The notes below the pieces were generated by a model. The model searched no databases. It was given only the letters and a program-made list of their open reading frames with translations, and was not told the DNA's origin. Position numbers and translations under genes: made by a program. A stretch of 64,000 bases of DNA from Alphaproteobacteria bacterium (GTDB lineage Bacteria > Pseudomonadota > Alphaproteobacteria > UBA8366 > GCA-2717185), in NCBI GenBank assembly GCA_012103325.1, contig WLWY01000003.1, positions 682,001 through 746,000 of the forward strand, written 5' to 3'. Positions 8,275 to 17,455 of this stretch are shown one piece after another; position 1 is the stretch's first letter; every line of letters starts with the position of its first letter.

Positions 8275-9936
8275 CTACACTGTTGGGCTATCAACCCCAT
8301 AATCACGTTGCGCGGATTCCTCGGTAACCAGACCGTCTCGAACATCCTCCGCGACGGCAGATGAATCGCGTTCCCGCGGATCGCCGATACCGCCGCCGCC
8401 GGGCGAATGCACGATAAGTCGCCCACCTGCCGATATTGGTTGACGCCCCTTGGACCCGATCGGCCCCTCACCTTCGACTCCGAGATATCCGTTGGCACCA
8501 TCGGCGCCGCCCTGATTACCGCGAGGGGCATGGACGATACGATCATGCGCAGCATTGATATCGAACGCGACGCCTTCCCGGTTCTCGATTTCAATGACCT
8601 GGCCGTGACCACCACGATACTGGCCCGGTCCGCCGGAATCCGGGCGGTATTCCTTACGCCAGAAGATCAGCGGCGACTCGGACTCCGTAATTTCAATCGG
8701 TGTCCCCATGACGCCACTGGGATAGGCGGTCGCGGACAGTCCGTCCTTCATCGGCCGGGCGCCGGCGCCACCGGTCGTTACTTGCTTGATGCTGAAGATA
8801 CGCTGTCCCGCATTGTCACCGGCCCGTCGGCCTTTCAGGTTTAACGTCCACAGCGAGGACGTACCCTCGGCGGGCACGCGGTCCGGCACGACCTGCCGTA
8901 AACAGCCAAACACGACGTCTGGCAGCATTTGGCCGATGACGTGGCGCGCCGATACCGGCGCCGGATAAGCCGCATTAAGGATCGACCCTTCCGGCGCGGA
9001 AGCGGTAATCGGGGCAAGCGAGCCGCCATTGTTTGGAATTCGCGGCGACACGACGCAACTGATGCCGAAACAGGTGTAGGCGAGCGTATAGCCGAACGGT
9101 ACATTGATGCCGTAGCGGGACACCGGCGACGTACCGTCATAATCAACATGGATTCCGTTTTCGGAAATCGTCATTTCGGCAACGTATTCAATCGGGCTTT
9201 CGAAACCGTCGATGGTCATCGAGCTGCGCCAGGAACCCTGCGGTAGTTTGCGGATTTCCGCCAGCACCGCCGCATGGGAGTTTTCGCAGATCGCATTGGC
9301 AAGCTCTTCAAGATCGTCGAGGCCGAACTCGTCCATCATTTCAAGCAAGCGGCGGCAACCGATGTCATTGCAGGCAATCAGCGAATACAGATCACCCTCA
9401 TTGTCGGTCGGCAGGCGGGTATTTGCCTTGATCATCTCGACCAGCGTGTGGTTGATCCTCCCCTGATCGGCGAGCTTGGTCATGGGGATATACAGCCCCT
9501 CCATAAGCACGTCGGTCCCGTCCGCGCCGGAACTGAGCCCGCCGATATCGGTGATATGCGCCGTGCACAGGAAGGTGGCGACGAGTTGGCCCTTACGAAA
9601 ACACGGCGTCATGACAACCCAGTCATTCAGGTGTCCGGTTCCCATCCACGGGTCGTTGGTCATGTAGATATCGCCTTCCCGCATCGTCTCGAGCGGAAAA
9701 TGGCGCATGAAATGGCCGACAGCGTTGTTCATAGAGTTGACGTGACCGGGCGTTCCGGTAACCGCCTGCGCCATCATGCGACCCTTCAGGTCGAAGACGC
9801 AGGCGGAAAGGTCTCCGCACTCGCGCACGATGGGGCTAAAGGCCGTGCGCATCAATGTCTGGCCCTGTTCCTCGACCACGGCGATCAACCGGTTCCACAT
9901 GATCTGATTGCGGATTTTCGAAAGCCCGTCAGCCAT
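8275..9936 (-). CDS. Hydantoinase B/oxoprolinase-family subunit
   Basis: 553 residues, the usual HyuB size. Begins ADGLSKIRNQIMWNRLI and contains the family blocks RTAFSPIVRECGDLSACVFD, GTPGHVNSMNNAVGHF and NDPWMGTGHLNDW, with a Gly-rich C-terminus (GGGGIGDP). HyuB pairs with HyuA (here 12034-14118) for ATP-dependent opening of lactam-like rings (5-oxoproline, hydantoins, N-methylhydantoin) or, in related complexes, carboxylation of acetone-type ketones. It is the last gene of a four-gene minus-strand set. AAGGAAG precedes its ATG. The long antisense reading across it is a codon-bias artefact. Confidence 0.93.
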   Translation of the reverse strand: MADGLSKIRNQIMWNRLIAVVEEQGQTLMRTAFSPIVRECGDLSACVFDLKGRMMAQAVTGTPGHVNSMNNAVGHFMRHFPLETMREGDIYMTNDPWMGTGHLNDWVVMTPCFRKGQLVATFLCTAHITDIGGLSSGADGTDVLMEGLYIPMTKLADQGRINHTLVEMIKANTRLPTDNEGDLYSLIACNDIGCRRLLEMMDEFGLDDLEELANAICENSHAAVLAEIRKLPQGSWRSSMTIDGFESPIEYVAEMTISENGIHVDYDGTSPVSRYGINVPFGYTLAYTCFGISCVVSPRIPNNGGSLAPITASAPEGSILNAAYPAPVSARHVIGQMLPDVVFGCLRQVVPDRVPAEGTSSLWTLNLKGRRAGDNAGQRIFSIKQVTTGGAGARPMKDGLSATAYPSGVMGTPIEITESESPLIFWRKEYRPDSGGPGQYRGGHGQVIEIENREGVAFDINAAHDRIVHAPRGNQGGADGANGYLGVEGEGPIGSKGRQPISAGGRLIVHSPGGGGIGDPRERDSSAVAEDVRDGLVTEESAQRDYGVDSPTV

Positions 9937-9966
9937 TTAATACGCTTCCTTGATGTGAGTTATATT

Positions 9967-11049
9967 TTAAGAAACGGCACAATCCGCCATGATCTCCGGC
10001 TTGATCTTGAGGCCGTGCCCGGGTGTCTCCGGCGCGGTCACTATGCCGTTTACCGGTTTCGCCCAATCGACCCAGATATCGTCCATGAATTCCATATTCT
10101 CCAGGATCAGGCCATTGGGTATCGACGCCATCACGTGGATCATGAGCTCTGGATAGAGATGCGGCGCGATCTGCAATCCCCAGGTATCGGCAATGGCTGC
10201 CGTCTTGCGCAGATCGGTCAAACCGCCACGGATCACATCCGGCTGGAGGATCGGCAATTTGGGATGCTCGAAGAAAGGCCGCAGATCGTATCTAGTGAAG
10301 TGGCTTTCACCACCCACAACCCGCAGATCGAGTGCGTCCGCGATGCGGAAGTAGCCATGGAAATCGTCCGGGACAACCGGCTCCTCGAGCCAGTAGATTT
10401 CCGACTCCTCGAACTTGCGCCCCATCAGAATGGCCTTGTCCGCGGTCCAGGCCATGTTGACGTCTACCATGATGTCGATATCGGGCCCGACCGTATCGCG
10501 CATCTGGTGGACATTGGCGACGTCCTCGGCATCGCTCCAGATATGGCCGACCTGCATCTTGATCGCTTTGTAACCTTCGCTGACGAAGCGCTCCGCCTTC
10601 GCCGCCATGCCATCGCCGCCAAGCCCGCGCCAGCAGCCCGACCCGTAGATCGGCACTTCGCTGCGATAGTGGCCCCACAACCGATGCAAGGGCAGGCCCG
10701 CTTTCTGCCCTACGATATCCCACAGCGCGACATCGATCGCAGACAGCGCGAGCAACGGCGCTCCGCCCCGACCATCGGCAAGCGTTATGGACCAAAGGTC
10801 GCGCCAGATCGCTTCGATCGCCGAGGCGTCTTTGCCCAGAATGTGCGGGATCATCATCTCGTCGAGGCAGGCTTTTGTTGTGCGGAAGCCCTCCCGCAGG
10901 TAGAGCTGATATCCAAGCCCGACGATGCCGGAGGCGGTTTCGATTTCGACCACCAGAATTTCACGATCTTTGTCATAGCCCGCGGCCAATGCCGGCTGCT
11001 CCCGGAAAGGAAGCCGGAGCAGAGTCGTCTTTACGTCTGTGATGATCAT
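9967..11049 (-). CDS. Mandelate racemase/muconate-lactonizing enzyme family protein
   Basis: 360 residues, an enolase-superfamily two-domain enzyme. The N-terminal capping domain (1-130) is followed by a barrel with metal ligands in MVDVNMAW, WLEEPV and VGGESH, and a His in APHLYPELMIH like the general base His of mandelate racemase. The catalytic K-x-K of the second strand reads K164-M-Q, so the usual second lysine is missing; a one-base dehydration or epimerisation chemistry is possible (inference). Start fixed by AGGAG 7 nt upstream. It lies 30 bp upstream of hyuB and probably acts on the same substrate pathway. Confidence 0.9.
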   Translation of the reverse strand: MIITDVKTTLLRLPFREQPALAAGYDKDREILVVEIETASGIVGLGYQLYLREGFRTTKACLDEMMIPHILGKDASAIEAIWRDLWSITLADGRGGAPLLALSAIDVALWDIVGQKAGLPLHRLWGHYRSEVPIYGSGCWRGLGGDGMAAKAERFVSEGYKAIKMQVGHIWSDAEDVANVHQMRDTVGPDIDIMVDVNMAWTADKAILMGRKFEESEIYWLEEPVVPDDFHGYFRIADALDLRVVGGESHFTRYDLRPFFEHPKLPILQPDVIRGGLTDLRKTAAIADTWGLQIAPHLYPELMIHVMASIPNGLILENMEFMDDIWVDWAKPVNGIVTAPETPGHGLKIKPEIMADCAVS

Positions 11050-11128
11050 TATGTCGCTCCTGAGTTCAAGCGACAGTAAACCGGGTGCGACCAGCTGCCG
11101 TCAAACGGCAACTCTTTCTCAGCGGCTG

Positions 11129-11905
11129 TTAAGCGATCAACTCGACATCCATCAGCTGATCGCCCAACTCGCTGGCAAAGTTCGGCCCTTTATGAATGAT
11201 CCGCGTATTTTCCGGGATCTGAGTGCTGTTCAACTTCTTCGCGTCGTAACTCGTAAATAGAACGATTGGGATGTTTTTCGTCGCGTCGACACCGCGTAGT
11301 GCGTGCGCCAGTTCGACTCCGCTTAACTGATCGAACTCGATTGAAGACACGATTAGTTTCGGCTTTAGGGAGATCACCAGACCAAACGCTTCCAGAGGGT
11401 GGCTGGAGAATGCCATCCGGAAGCCCCGGGAGACCAATTCCGTCGTAATAAGGCGGCGTTGAACGCCTTTTGGCATCACCAGGAATATGTTGTCCGCTTG
11501 GCCTTTGGGAAGCGACTGAGTTGCTAAGGCGCTTGACGGAAGTTCATCGAGAATTTTTTTGAGTTTTTGTTCCTCGATCTCCGTGCCGGATTCGAGAATT
11601 TCGCGCATTCGGTCGACATAGGCTTGAAAACTGAGCATTTGGTCGCGCGAAATTTGCGGAATGGTCTCGATATAGTCTTCAAGCCGATGGGCAATCAGGG
11701 TCACGGAATGGAATCCGTACGTACCGGCCGACCCTTTCATGCTGTGGATTTCGCGTTGAAATCCCACCAAATCGGATTTCAGGTCACCATCATTCCGATA
11801 CAGCCGGTCAATATAGCCATCGATCCGGTCGAGCCGCTCGGAAGCATCGTCAATAAATTCCCGCCGCAGACGCTCCAACGTTTCTTGGAAATCCATTTTG
11901 GACAT
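11129..11905 (-). CDS. Hpt-domain protein with C-terminal pseudo-receiver
   Basis: 258 residues. An Hpt phosphotransfer domain (about 5-105) carries the phosphorylatable His54 in EIHSMKGSAGTYGF. After a linker, a CheY-like fold follows (NIFLVMPKGVQRRLI, PKLIVSSIEFDQLSGVELA, PIVLFTSYD, IIHKG). The phospho-acceptor Asp position is Ser (IVSS) although the switch Ser/Thr and the Lys of the fold remain, so it is a pseudo-receiver. A protein of this build would relay phosphate through the Hpt and use the receiver for binding. It sits between hyuA and the enolase-family gene on the same strand, an odd place for a phosphorelay protein. Confidence 0.8.
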   Translation of the reverse strand: MSKMDFQETLERLRREFIDDASERLDRIDGYIDRLYRNDGDLKSDLVGFQREIHSMKGSAGTYGFHSVTLIAHRLEDYIETIPQISRDQMLSFQAYVDRMREILESGTEIEEQKLKKILDELPSSALATQSLPKGQADNIFLVMPKGVQRRLITTELVSRGFRMAFSSHPLEAFGLVISLKPKLIVSSIEFDQLSGVELAHALRGVDATKNIPIVLFTSYDAKKLNSTQIPENTRIIHKGPNFASELGDQLMDVELIA

Positions 11906-12033
11906 AAATTGGGTCGTCTCGGTTGAGTGTCTCTAAAATGGAACAATGCTAGGCATCTAAAGTGGCACCAAGATCATTCGCATTTCCATTAAGCCGTTCA
12001 TTTTCTTAATGAAACGCGAATATTCCTTAACTT

Positions 12034-14118
12034 TTAGGCTTTCCTTTCAAGGACAAGATAGCCGGCACGGTTAACCGAGACATCGAAGCTGCCGGAGACG
12101 AACGTCGAAGTCTCGTCTTCCGCGAGGATTGCCGGACCGGATACATGCATTCCTTGTTTCAATTCATCCCGGCGGTACAACGGCACATCTGTCATCGCTT
12201 CGGCAGCAGCGTCGTATACTTGACGCGATCCGACCGGTTGCGCACCGTCCACATTGCCGACATTTTCAAGCTCGGAATCGGAGGCGGCCTCTGTCCCAAC
12301 CGTCATGGCCCAGGTTAATACTTCGATATCGGCGTCCGGGATGGTTCTGCCGTAAAGCGCTTCATATTCCCGGTCGTAGGTCCCCTTCAGCATCGCCGTG
12401 TCTTCGCGTGTCAAATCCCGGTTCGGCAATGGCACGACAATCTCGTGGCCCTGTCCCATATAGCGCATGAAAGCGATGCGTTTCTCGGTCAGCGGCGCAT
12501 CCCCGGCCCCGGCCTGAACGACTCCCATCGCCTCATTACGCATGGCCTGCAGCATGTCATTCGCCAATGCAGGATCAAAGTCGCGCAAAGTCATGTAACG
12601 GCTACGCACTACCTCATATGCGATGGGCGCTCTCAGGAATCCGACGGCGGAGCCGACCCCGGCGTTGGTTGGAACGATGATGCGATCAATACCCAGCTTT
12701 TCCGCCAACCGTGACGCGTGTAGAGGAGCAGCGCCACCGAAGGCGATGATCGTATGCTCGCCAATCACCTTGCCGCGCTCGATCGAGTGCACGCGGGCGG
12801 CGTTCGCCATATTCTCGTCGACCATTTCGATCACGCCATAGGCCGCAAGTTCGCTGCTGAGACCCAAAGGGGTACCAATATCCTTATCGAGCGCCGCTGC
12901 CGACGCTTCGGGTACGAGACGCACCTTGCCACCGGCGAAAGACTCGGGATCGATACGTCCCAGCGCTACATCGCCATCCGTTACCGTCGGTGCGTTACCT
13001 CCCCGGTCATAGCAAGCCGGACCGGGTTCCGAGCCGGCACTGTGCGGGCCCACGGTGATCTGTTGCATGCTGTCGACAGCGGCAATGGATCCCCCGCCGG
13101 CGCCAATCTCCACCATCTCGATGACGGGTATCCGTAGCGGAAGGCCGCTGCCCTTCTGAAAGCGGGCCTCCCGAGCGACTTCGAAGCTGCGGCCGGTTTC
13201 AGGCGTGAAATCCTCGATCAGGCAGATCTTGGCGGTCGTCCCTCCCATATCGAAGGACAGCGCCTGGTTGGTGCCGCACTCGCGGGCGATACCGGTTGCC
13301 AGGATCGCGCCCCCGGCCGGTCCGGATTCAACCAAACGGATCGGAAAACGAACCGCCGTTTCGAGCGTGGTCAAGCCGCCGCCCGACGTCATCAGAAAAA
13401 GCGCGCCGTCGAAACCGCCCTCGTCCAATGCCGTCTGAAGCCTGGTCAGGTAACGCGCCATGAGCGGTTGGACGTACGCATTGGCCGTGGCCGTCGTAAA
13501 GCGTTCATATTCGCGGACTTCCGGGCACACCTCTGACGACAATGTAATCGTCAGGTCAGGTCTGGCTTCAGCCAGAATTTCGCGCGCGCGCTGTTCGTGA
13601 GCGCCATCGGCATAGGCGTGCAGAAAGCCGATGGCAACGCTTTCGACCTTTTCGCGGTCGAGGATCGGCAGCAATGCACGCACCGCGTCTTCATCCAGGG
13701 GCTTCAGAATTTGACCATTCACAGCCAGGCGCTCCGGAACCGTGAGACGCAGGTAGCGGGGGACGAGCGGTGACGTCTTGTCGAGAAAGACGTCGTATTG
13801 GTCGTAGCGGGTCTCGTACGCGATATCGAGTACGTCCCGGAAGCCCTCCGTCGTGATGAGGGCCGTCGTGGCGCCTTTACGCTCGATAATCGCGTTGGTG
13901 GCCAGAGTGGTGCCGTGGATCAGGATCCCGACATCGCCCACCGTCAATCCGGCGCCGTCGAGGGCCGATGCAATGCCTTCCAGAACGCCCTCTTCCGGTG
14001 CCTGGCTGGTCGTCAAAACCTTCGCCGTCGTCCGTTTGCCGCCATTTTCCACGACAACGTCGGTAAACGTGCCTCCGATATCGACGGCCAATCGTGCCGA
14101 CTTTCCATGCGTCGCCAT
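12034..14118 (-). CDS. Hydantoinase A/oxoprolinase-family subunit
   Basis: 694 residues, the normal HyuA length. The actin-like ATPase fold is marked by LAVDIGGTFTDVV at the N-terminus, IHGTTLATNAIIERKGATTALITTEGF, GPAGGAILATGIA, SFDMGGTTAKICLIEDF and a C-terminal AFGGAAPLHASRLAEKLGI. It supplies ATP-driven ring opening together with HyuB. It is the first gene of the minus-strand operon; about 130 bp separate it from the Hpt protein, so an internal promoter there is possible. A 10-bp inverted repeat lies upstream (14185-14218). Confidence 0.94.
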   Translation of the reverse strand: MATHGKSARLAVDIGGTFTDVVVENGGKRTTAKVLTTSQAPEEGVLEGIASALDGAGLTVGDVGILIHGTTLATNAIIERKGATTALITTEGFRDVLDIAYETRYDQYDVFLDKTSPLVPRYLRLTVPERLAVNGQILKPLDEDAVRALLPILDREKVESVAIGFLHAYADGAHEQRAREILAEARPDLTITLSSEVCPEVREYERFTTATANAYVQPLMARYLTRLQTALDEGGFDGALFLMTSGGGLTTLETAVRFPIRLVESGPAGGAILATGIARECGTNQALSFDMGGTTAKICLIEDFTPETGRSFEVAREARFQKGSGLPLRIPVIEMVEIGAGGGSIAAVDSMQQITVGPHSAGSEPGPACYDRGGNAPTVTDGDVALGRIDPESFAGGKVRLVPEASAAALDKDIGTPLGLSSELAAYGVIEMVDENMANAARVHSIERGKVIGEHTIIAFGGAAPLHASRLAEKLGIDRIIVPTNAGVGSAVGFLRAPIAYEVVRSRYMTLRDFDPALANDMLQAMRNEAMGVVQAGAGDAPLTEKRIAFMRYMGQGHEIVVPLPNRDLTREDTAMLKGTYDREYEALYGRTIPDADIEVLTWAMTVGTEAASDSELENVGNVDGAQPVGSRQVYDAAAEAMTDVPLYRRDELKQGMHVSGPAILAEDETSTFVSGSFDVSVNRAGYLVLERKA

Positions 14119-14184
14119 TCTTATTCTATGCTCCCATACCGGATTTATCGGAAAATGCTATTCTGCCAAGAGGTTGCGATATTA

Positions 14185-14218
14185 GACGCTTAACCGAAAC
14201 AGGCAAACGTTAAGCGTC
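14185..14218. promoter_or_regulatory. 10-bp inverted repeat in hyuA/lipoprotein divergent promoter
   Basis: GACGCTTAAC (14185-14194) and GTTAAGCGTC (14209-14218) are perfect inverted copies with a 14-bp spacer. They lie between the divergent hyuA (start 14118) and lipoprotein gene (start 14300), where an operator would be expected. No T-tract follows, which argues against a terminator. Confidence 0.4.
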
Positions 14219-14299
14219 AGCAGTTGCCTCATGAGATTTAAGGCCCAAATGTAGGGGGTGGGGGCCATGTTCTCTCTAACGATCAAGCAAGGAAACGAA

Positions 14300-14674
14300 A
14301 TGTCGAGACAGCGCCATTTTGGAAAGGCCACCGCCCTAATACTCGCGTTGCTGGCTGCAGCATGCGCCGGCGGCGCGGATAGCGCCAATGCCCCCGACTG
14401 GTCGAAGTCGACCACATATAACGTGACTACCGGTCACAGCGACCGCGTCGCCATGCGGGTGTTGGGCAATGCTCAAGACGGCTATGACTATCATGCGCGT
14501 ATCCGCCACACCACGCGGTCCGACCCCGATCCGCTGGATCGCCAACGGACCCTGAGTGACGCCACGCGGACAGTTATCGCAAAACTCTGTCCCGCGGGAG
14601 CCAAAGAGGCCCGACCGTCATACGCTTCGAACAATTATGAGCAATCCGGCCGCTTCGTCTGTACGACGAATTAG
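14300..14674 (+). CDS. Small predicted lipoprotein, unknown function
   Basis: 124 residues from ATG 14300, chosen because AAGGA lies 6 nt upstream. An N-terminal hydrophobic stretch (ALILALLAAAC) ends in a relaxed lipobox with Cys about residue 23, so a lipid-anchored periplasmic protein is predicted. The mature part contains YDYHARIRHTTRSDPDPLDRQRTL and two further Cys (LCPAGA, FVCTTN) that could form a disulfide. I do not recognise a family. The 3' end overlaps the convergent Ldh-family gene by 4 bp. Confidence 0.65.
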   Translation: MSRQRHFGKATALILALLAAACAGGADSANAPDWSKSTTYNVTTGHSDRVAMRVLGNAQDGYDYHARIRHTTRSDPDPLDRQRTLSDATRTVIAKLCPAGAKEARPSYASNNYEQSGRFVCTTN

Positions 14675-15690
14675 CCTTCGCAATATTCCATGATCGTTTT
14701 GTGCAGCGATTCTGGGATCGTGATGCCTTCCGTTGGCGTTTGCTGCCGCGCGATATAGCGGCGGTCGGACGGGAGCCGGGTTCCCTCCTCCTCCAGAATT
14801 TCCCTGAACAACGTTTCGGCGTGCGCTAGAGCGGCTGTGCTGTCACCGGTGCCGCCGAAGCGCGCCGGATCCATGGCGATAAGAAGTTCCCCGCCTTCGG
14901 AAGGTCCGCCATCTGTATTCGCGTCCTTTGCGGATTCGAAGCCGAACTTGCAGCCTGTTAGCCCAACCGCCAGAAGCTCAACCATCATCGCGATTGCCGC
15001 ACCCTTGTGACCGCCGAAGGGCAGTTGCGCCCCCGCAAGCCCCGCCTCGGGATCGGTGGTCGGATTGCCGTCCGGATCGATTGCCCAACCTTCCGGTATA
15101 TCGTGCCCGTCGCGCAGATGGAGTTGGATTTCGCCACGTGCCGAGGCGCTCGATGCCTGGTCGAAGATCATCGGCGGCTTGCCGGGCCGCGGCCAACCGA
15201 ACGCCATAGGATTGGTGCCATAAAGCTTGCGGATACCACCGGCGGGTGCGACGAAAGAACGCGAGTTGACGAAAGCGAACGCGACAAGGCCTTCCTCAAC
15301 AAGCGCGTCGACGTCGTACCAAAGGGCTGCGAAATGATGCGCGTTCGTAATCGGCATCGCTGCAATGCCTTGGGATCGCGCCTTCTCGGCCAAGGTGGGC
15401 CGCCCAGCCGCCATGGCGACCGCCGCGAAGCCATGCTGCGCGTCGACCCGGATTACGCCCAGCGCATCGTCGTGCAAGGTCGGCGAGATTTTACCGTCGA
15501 CGCGCCCACTCCGAACGCAAGAGCAATAGCCTGGCATCCTGAAGAGGCCATGCGATTTACAGCCGTCCTGTTCTGCCGTGGTCATAACGTCGGCAATCAC
15601 GGCGGCATTCTCTTCGGAAATGCCGGACGTGGTCAGCCCGCGCATGGCGATATCGCGAACTTCCTGCAGCGTTAGTCTAACGTCGCTCAC
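14671..15690 (-). CDS. Ldh-family (malate/L-lactate dehydrogenase-like) oxidoreductase
   Basis: 339 residues, NAD(P)-dependent Ldh2/ureidoglycolate-dehydrogenase-type family, unrelated to Rossmann malate dehydrogenases. Recognisable parts are HGLFRMPGYCSCVRSGRVDG, ITNAHHFAALWYDVDALVEEGL, KLYGTNPMAFGWPRPGKPPMIFD and GHKGAAIAMMVELLAVGLTG. Substrate is not deducible; relatives use 2-oxo/2-hydroxy acids, ureidoglycolate or imines. Start is a GTG overlapping the stop of the upstream hydrolase (GTGA), with AAGGA 7 nt before it, so the pair is coupled. Confidence 0.92.
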   Translation of the reverse strand: MSDVRLTLQEVRDIAMRGLTTSGISEENAAVIADVMTTAEQDGCKSHGLFRMPGYCSCVRSGRVDGKISPTLHDDALGVIRVDAQHGFAAVAMAAGRPTLAEKARSQGIAAMPITNAHHFAALWYDVDALVEEGLVAFAFVNSRSFVAPAGGIRKLYGTNPMAFGWPRPGKPPMIFDQASSASARGEIQLHLRDGHDIPEGWAIDPDGNPTTDPEAGLAGAQLPFGGHKGAAIAMMVELLAVGLTGCKFGFESAKDANTDGGPSEGGELLIAMDPARFGGTGDSTAALAHAETLFREILEEEGTRLPSDRRYIARQQTPTEGITIPESLHKTIMEYCEG

Positions 15691-16478
15691 CAGCTGTTCC
15701 TTAATTCGCGAAGTTTCAGGAACACCGTCTTGGGATCCGGGTTCTCCGGCAGATCGGAAAAGGACTCATGCAGACGGGCTATGACGGACGGGCTGTGCAG
15801 CCGGAAGAACGTGTTGATTTCCTTTTCCATCGCCAACGTGGAAACGAGCGCATCGTCGGGGTCCTGACCGCCGATGTCGTCCAGCAGGGTCTTCGCCTTC
15901 ATATTGTCCGGCTCACGATCAAGCGTGAATTCCAGATTGTTGGTCATGTAGTCGTGCCCGGGATAGATCAGCGTATTGTCCGGTAGACCCGCCAGTTGTG
16001 TCGCAAACGTGTGGTAGAGCTCGTTCGGATGGCCACCGTTGTGGCAGTTCCCGGCGCCAGCGTTGAACAGCGTGTCACCGCAAAACAGGGCCGGCTGCGC
16101 CGTGCGCGACATGATGCAGACATGCGCCATCGTATGACCCGGCGTATCGAGGCATTCCAGCTCAACCGACTTGCCGACCTTGATGACGTCCCCCGCGCCG
16201 AGCCCGCGATCCATGTTTGGAATCTTCGCCTTGGCATTCGCGTGCGCCAGAATTTTCGCGCCGGTTGCGGCAACCACGGCGTCATTTCCGCCCGTGTGAT
16301 CGCCATGTTCGTGCGTATTGAGGATCTGAGTGATTTCCCAACCATTCCGCTTGGCGGCATCCAGGCATTTTTCATGATCCAGCGGATCGACCGCCATCGC
16401 CTCGCCCGTATCGGGGCATACGATCAAGTAGTTGAAGTTACGATACGCATTCGCGGTCCAAATTTGTTCGACAATCAC
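15687..16478 (-). CDS. GloB-like metallo-beta-lactamase fold hydrolase
   Basis: 263 residues from a GTG at 16478, selected because GGGAG lies 6 nt before it and the family begins at I-W-T-x-N-Y-x-Y-L-I. It carries THEHGDHTGG, DTPGHT and the later FCGDTLFNAGAGNC and YPGHDYM metal-ligand blocks of glyoxalase II. Hydroxyacylglutathione hydrolase cleaves S-D-lactoylglutathione to lactate, which fits its coupling to an Ldh-family oxidoreductase that could act on the 2-hydroxy acid product (inference). Confidence 0.9.
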   Translation of the reverse strand: MIVEQIWTANAYRNFNYLIVCPDTGEAMAVDPLDHEKCLDAAKRNGWEITQILNTHEHGDHTGGNDAVVAATGAKILAHANAKAKIPNMDRGLGAGDVIKVGKSVELECLDTPGHTMAHVCIMSRTAQPALFCGDTLFNAGAGNCHNGGHPNELYHTFATQLAGLPDNTLIYPGHDYMTNNLEFTLDREPDNMKAKTLLDDIGGQDPDDALVSTLAMEKEINTFFRLHSPSVIARLHESFSDLPENPDPKTVFLKLRELRNSW

Positions 16479-16611
16479 GGCCAGCTCCCAAATTGCGAGA
16501 TTTCTTATAACGCCCCGGATGCGATCCCGATCGCTCACGAAGCTATGAATGGCAGTTTACAGCGTCGCGCCACAAATTGTTATGCAAGAAATCGTTGGGG
16601 AATTTTGTGAT

Positions 16612-17451
16612 ATGCGGAACTTTCTGCGTGCAAGCGCGTTTATTGCCGTCGGGTTTGGGCTGGCCGGCTTCGGCGGTGTCGAATCTCTATTCGCACCAAA
16701 GGCTGAACTTTGGGAACGTTGGACAACATCAGATGAGGCGTCGCGCGAAAACGTTGATCATGGCGCGTGGGAACGTTTCCTGAAAACTTATGTAAAAACG
16801 AGCGGCGACGGCGTGAACAGAGTCGCCTACAACACCGTAAATACAGCAGACCGCGATGCGCTGGATCATTATATCCGAGCGTTGGTAGCGAGCTCGGTAA
16901 CGCAACTGAACCGTGCTGAACAGCAGGCCTATTGGATCAATTTATACAATGCCCTAACCGTAAAACTTATTCTTGAATATAAGCCTGAAAAGTCGATCCA
17001 GGACATCGATATTTCACCGGGATTGTTCAGTAGTGGACCTTGGGACAAAAAACTGCTCGAGATCGAGGGGGAAGCGGTTAGCCTGAACGATATCGAGCAC
17101 CGCATTCTGCGGCCGATCTGGCAAGATCCACGAATTCACTACGCTATAAACTGCGCAGCAATCGGTTGCCCTAACCTGCAAAAAAGCCCGTTTACCGCGG
17201 CGAACACAGAAGCCTTATTGGATGCAGCAGCGCGCGAATATATCAACGACCTCCGTGGCGTACGGTACGAAGATGGCAAGGTCGTCGTGTCGAGCATTTA
17301 TGCGTGGTTTACAGACGATTTCGGCGGCGACATCGCGGGTGTGATCACGCACCTGAAACAATACGCCGGGCCGAGGGTCATGGCGCTTCTGGATAGCGCC
17401 GGAGAGTACGACGACGCCTACGACTGGACGCTGAACGGAACGGCGCCGTGA
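16612..17451 (+). CDS. DUF547 domain-containing exported protein
   Basis: 279 residues from ATG 16612; an upstream ATG at 16549 gives a polar extension without support. An N-terminal hydrophobic segment (ASAFIAVGFGLAGFGG) suggests export or a membrane anchor. The DUF547 core is clear: EQQAYWINLYNALTVKLIL, SLNDIEHRILRP, DPRIHYAINCAAIGCPNL. The family is common in marine and plant-associated organisms; its function is unknown, though conserved His/Cys residues suggest a transglutaminase-like fold. Confidence 0.88.
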   Translation: MRNFLRASAFIAVGFGLAGFGGVESLFAPKAELWERWTTSDEASRENVDHGAWERFLKTYVKTSGDGVNRVAYNTVNTADRDALDHYIRALVASSVTQLNRAEQQAYWINLYNALTVKLILEYKPEKSIQDIDISPGLFSSGPWDKKLLEIEGEAVSLNDIEHRILRPIWQDPRIHYAINCAAIGCPNLQKSPFTAANTEALLDAAAREYINDLRGVRYEDGKVVVSSIYAWFTDDFGGDIAGVITHLKQYAGPRVMALLDSAGEYDDAYDWTLNGTAP

Positions 17452-17455
17452 AGAA

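Noticed and set aside
9274-11079. Long plus-strand open frame antisense to the hydantoinase B and enolase-family genes
   Set aside because: It lies opposite two genes with clear family motifs and shows no recognisable domain; high GC makes such antisense frames common.
11906-12033. CtrA-type TTAA-N7-TTAA sites near the Hpt protein gene
   Set aside because: Several TTAA words occur but none has the 7-bp spacing.
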